Part shown: positions 61,731 through 64,000 of the stretch, piece after piece | How the letters are laid out: each line of letters starts with the position of its first letter | Position numbering within the stretch: position 1 is the first letter of the stretch | Notes under the pieces: generated by a model | Told to the model about the DNA's origin: nothing | The model's database searches: none | Seen by the model: the letters and a program-made list of their open reading frames with translations, nothing else | Translations under genes and position numbers: made by a program | NCBI RefSeq assembly: GCF_900115395.1 | Contig: NZ_FOWE01000010.1 | Span: 186,001 to 250,000 of the forward strand | DNA from: Geodermatophilus obscurus | GTDB taxonomy: Bacteria; Actinomycetota; Actinomycetes; Mycobacteriales; Geodermatophilaceae | Direction of reading: 5' to 3' | Length of the DNA stretch: 64,000 nt

Positions 61731-61839
61731 GCGCGGACCGGACGGTCGTCACCTGGTTGCAGATCCGACCGGTTCCGGCGCGACCACGTCCGGTGCCCGG
61801 CCTACCCTCGGGGGGCTGATCGCTGCGGGAGGAGAGGCG

Positions 61840-62448
61840 TTGCCCCGAGACGCCGGCGGTACCGGCGACGTCCTCCGGGACCTCCGCACGGGTACCGCAC
61901 TGGAGCACGAGCAGGTCGAGACGACGCTCGCGCTGATGGACCCCCACCTGGACCGCGACCGGCTGGTCGACGTCCTGGAGCGGCTGCACGCCTTCTGGTC
62001 GGCGGCCGAGGACGGGCTGGACGACTGGGCCGCGCGACACCGCGCCGACGCCGCCGCCCTCGACTGGCACCGTCGCCGCCGCGCCGGCCTCTACGCCGCC
62101 GATCTGTCCGTCCTCGGCGGGTCGCCCGGCGGGGACCGGCCGGAGCTGCCCGCGGTCGCCGACACCGACGCCGCGCTCGGCCGCCTCTACGTCCTGGAGG
62201 GCTCGACGCTGGGCGGCACGTTCATCGACCGCCACCTGGCCGGCGTGGCCGGGCTGCCGCGGCTGCGCTGCTTCAGCCCCTACGGCGAGGACACCGGTGC
62301 GATGTGGGCCGCCTTCCGCCGGGCCACCCGCGCGCACGTCGCGCGCGGCGGGGACGCCGCCCGGGTCGTGGCCGCCGCCCGGGAGACCTTCGCCGTCCTG
62401 GCCGACTGGTGCCGCCCCGCCGCCCGGAGCCGGGAGGTCCCCGCGTGA
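61840..62448 (+). CDS. bphO: Biliverdin-producing heme oxygenase
   Basis: 202 residues. Proximal-His segment LRTGTALEHEQVE, then HAFWSAAEDGLDD and RLYVLEGSTLGGTFIDRHLAG, which is typical of the heme oxygenases that accompany bacteriophytochromes. It opens heme to biliverdin, CO and iron. The start is a TTG at 61840 with GGAGGAG five bases upstream. The stop overlaps the phytochrome start (GTGA), so the chromophore and its apoprotein are co-made. Confidence 0.92.
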   Translation: MPRDAGGTGDVLRDLRTGTALEHEQVETTLALMDPHLDRDRLVDVLERLHAFWSAAEDGLDDWAARHRADAAALDWHRRRRAGLYAADLSVLGGSPGGDRPELPAVADTDAALGRLYVLEGSTLGGTFIDRHLAGVAGLPRLRCFSPYGEDTGAMWAAFRRATRAHVARGGDAARVVAAARETFAVLADWCRPAARSREVPA

Positions 62449-64000
62449 CCGACGTCGACGCCACGTCCGGGGCGGACACCGCCGGGACGGACACCGCCGG
62501 GACGGACACCGCCGGGACGGACACCGCCGGGACGGACACCGCCGGGACGGACACCGCCTGGCTGGCGCCGGGTGAGCCCGTCGACCTGGACACCTGCGCC
62601 CGGGAGCCGATCCACGTGCCGGGCGCGATCCAGCCGCGGGGCGTGCTGCTGGCGGTGAGCGAGCCCGACCTCGTCGTCGTCCAGGCCTCGGAGGACCTCG
62701 CCGGCCTGACCGGCGTCGTGTGGTCCGACGCGCTGGGCCGGCCGCTGGCCGACGTCCTCGGGGTGGCCCCGACGGAGGCGATCGTCCGGTCGGCCAGCGC
62801 CTTCGGCGACCTGCGCGAGCGCAACCCGGTCGAGGTCACCCTCGACGTCGACGGCGGCCCGGTGCCGGTGGACGCGATCCTGCACCGCGCCCTCCTGGAG
62901 GGCGTCCGCGACGAGCACGGGCAGCCGGTCGACGGCGGCGCGCCGGTGACCAACCTGGTGGTGGAGCTCGAGCCGGCGCGGGGCCCGCGGCCGTTCTCCT
63001 TCCCGAACACCTACCAGGCGGTGCGCGGGACGGTCGCCGCGCTGAACCGGGCCGTGACGCTGCAGGAGCTCTACGACGCCACCGTGCGGGCGGTGCGGGA
63101 CCTCACCGGCTTCGACCGCGTGGTGCTCTACCGCTACGACGCCGACTGGCACGGCGAGGTCGTCGCGGAGGCGCGGGCGCAGCACGTGGACTCCTTCCTC
63201 GGCCTGCACTTCCCCGCCTCGGACATCCCCGCCCAGGCGCGGACGCTGTACGAGAAGAACTGGGTCCGGCTGATCAGCGACGTCGACTACGTCCGCAGCC
63301 CGATCCGGCCGGCCGCCCACCCGGCCACCGGCCGGCCGCTGGACCTCACGTACTCGACGCTGCGCAGCGTCTCGCCGGTGCACCTCGAGTACCTGCGCAA
63401 CATGGGCGTAACCGCCTCGATGTCGATCTCGCTGCTGCGCGACGACCGGCTGTGGGGGCTGATCGCCTGCCACCACCACTCCGGCCCCCACCAGCCGCCC
63501 TACGCCACCCGCGCGGCGGCGGAGTTCCTCGGCTCGACGCTGTCCCTGCGGCTGGTCGACCGCAGCGCCGAGGACGAGGTGCACCGCGCGCTGCGGGTGC
63601 GCTCCACGCTGGCCTGGCTCACCACGGCGACCCTCGACGAGGACCGCCCGCTCGCCGAGACGCTGCTGGGCACCCCGAGCCTGCTCGACGTCCTGCCCGC
63701 CGACGGCGTGGCCGTCTCGCTGCAGGGCGGCACCGGGACCAGGGGCGAGCAGCTGCCGGCCGACGTGCTCGAGCGGCTGGTGGCCTGGGCCGCGGCGCGC
63801 GGCGGCGAGGTGGTGGCGACCGACCGGCTGCAGCTGGACGCGCCCGGGCTCGGCATCCCGGTCGACGTCGCCTGCGGGGTGCTGGCACTGCCGCTGCCGG
63901 AGGGCCAGTACGTGGTGTGGCACCGGCGCGAGGCCGTCCGGCACGTCGACTGGGGCGGCGACCCGCACACCAAGGCGCTGGCCGAGCGCGAGGGCGACGA
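62445..64000 (+). CDS. bphP: Bacteriophytochrome photoreceptor (cut by window edge)
   Basis: At least 518 residues in frame to the end of the window. Biliverdin-binding Cys51 in DTCAREPIHVPGAIQP, PAS domain to about 180, GAF with FPASDIPAQARTLYEKNWVRLISDVDY, SPVHLEYLRNMGVTASMSISL and LWGLIACHHHSGPH, and the start of the PHY domain. The usual IQPHG reads IQPRG here. Residues 11-38 contain a TAGTD tandem repeat. It is a red/far-red sensor with an output domain beyond the edge, probably histidine kinase. Confidence 0.94.
   Translation, partial: MTDVDATSGADTAGTDTAGTDTAGTDTAGTDTAGTDTAWLAPGEPVDLDTCAREPIHVPGAIQPRGVLLAVSEPDLVVVQASEDLAGLTGVVWSDALGRPLADVLGVAPTEAIVRSASAFGDLRERNPVEVTLDVDGGPVPVDAILHRALLEGVRDEHGQPVDGGAPVTNLVVELEPARGPRPFSFPNTYQAVRGTVAALNRAVTLQELYDATVRAVRDLTGFDRVVLYRYDADWHGEVVAEARAQHVDSFLGLHFPASDIPAQARTLYEKNWVRLISDVDYVRSPIRPAAHPATGRPLDLTYSTLRSVSPVHLEYLRNMGVTASMSISLLRDDRLWGLIACHHHSGPHQPPYATRAAAEFLGSTLSLRLVDRSAEDEVHRALRVRSTLAWLTTATLDEDRPLAETLLGTPSLLDVLPADGVAVSLQGGTGTRGEQLPADVLERLVAWAAARGGEVVATDRLQLDAPGLGIPVDVACGVLALPLPEGQYVVWHRREAVRHVDWGGDPHTKALAEREGD
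62475..62558 (+). repeat. 15-bp in-frame tandem repeat in bphP
   Basis: gacaccgccgggacg occurs five times without change (62475-62549), plus nine bases of a sixth copy. It encodes DTAGT units before the PAS domain and could vary between strains by slippage. Confidence 0.95.

Noticed and set aside
62475-62558. The 15-bp repeats as a regulatory or CRISPR array
   Set aside because: They are in frame within bphP and encode a regular peptide repeat.

Overview
The window is 64 kb of very GC-rich DNA with GTG/TTG starts, short gene gaps and strong GC-only hairpin terminators. The gene set includes a FbiC-type F420 synthase, EttA, a GlbO-type truncated haemoglobin, DUF4333 and roadblock proteins, a biliverdin-linked phytochrome and release factor 3. 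This indicates a high-GC actinobacterium. A soil or rock-dwelling family such as Geodermatophilaceae fits, but that is an inference from gene style, not from a marker gene. It reads as ordinary chromosome: about 62 protein genes, three tRNA genes, and one small scarred accessory spot.

Layout. 0-8.5 kb: end of an MFS transporter, glbO, an orphan RbsA-type ATPase, a roadblock protein, bioY, YccF, a thioesterase, a Cys-phosphatase, ettA and ssb. 8.7-20.8 kb: tRNA-Arg, an orphan cNMP-binding histidine kinase, a DUF4333 protein, a luciferase-like oxidoreductase, a PAS-GGDEF-EAL protein, an SGNH hydrolase, an NAD kinase with a disulfide reductase, a flavin reductase and fbiC. 20.8-28.8 kb: a second GGDEF-EAL protein, a TupA-like ATP-grasp, a quinone oxidoreductase, two large membrane-associated unknowns and orn. 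28.8-29.9 kb: tRNA-His with its terminator, then a scar holding a 3' remnant that looks like Wadjet jetD, a possible integrase start and a possible DUF3644 fragment.

29.9-42 kb: an HTH/SDR divergent pair, a NAGGN-synthetase-like GNAT whose ATP-grasp half has decayed, an alpha/beta hydrolase, a mannitol dehydrogenase-HAD operon, prfC, and an operon of hydroxyacyl-CoA dehydrogenase, acetoacetate decarboxylase and CaiB-like CoA transferase. 42-52 kb: small unknowns, a beta-propeller/MoaD-like overlapping pair, an L,D-transpeptidase lipoprotein, tRNA-Lys, a YnfA protein, a Zn-alcohol dehydrogenase, a flavoprotein and an ABC exporter.

52.4-60.6 kb is a nitrogen-catabolism block. CtlX-like hydrolase and ornithine cyclodeaminase, with a divergent Lrp/AsnC regulator, are followed by proline dehydrogenase and P5C dehydrogenase with a divergent PucR regulator. 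Together they could carry citrulline through ornithine and proline to glutamate. The window ends with a TetR/DUF2867-like divergent pair with two clear operator copies, and a heme oxygenase-bacteriophytochrome operon cut by the window edge.
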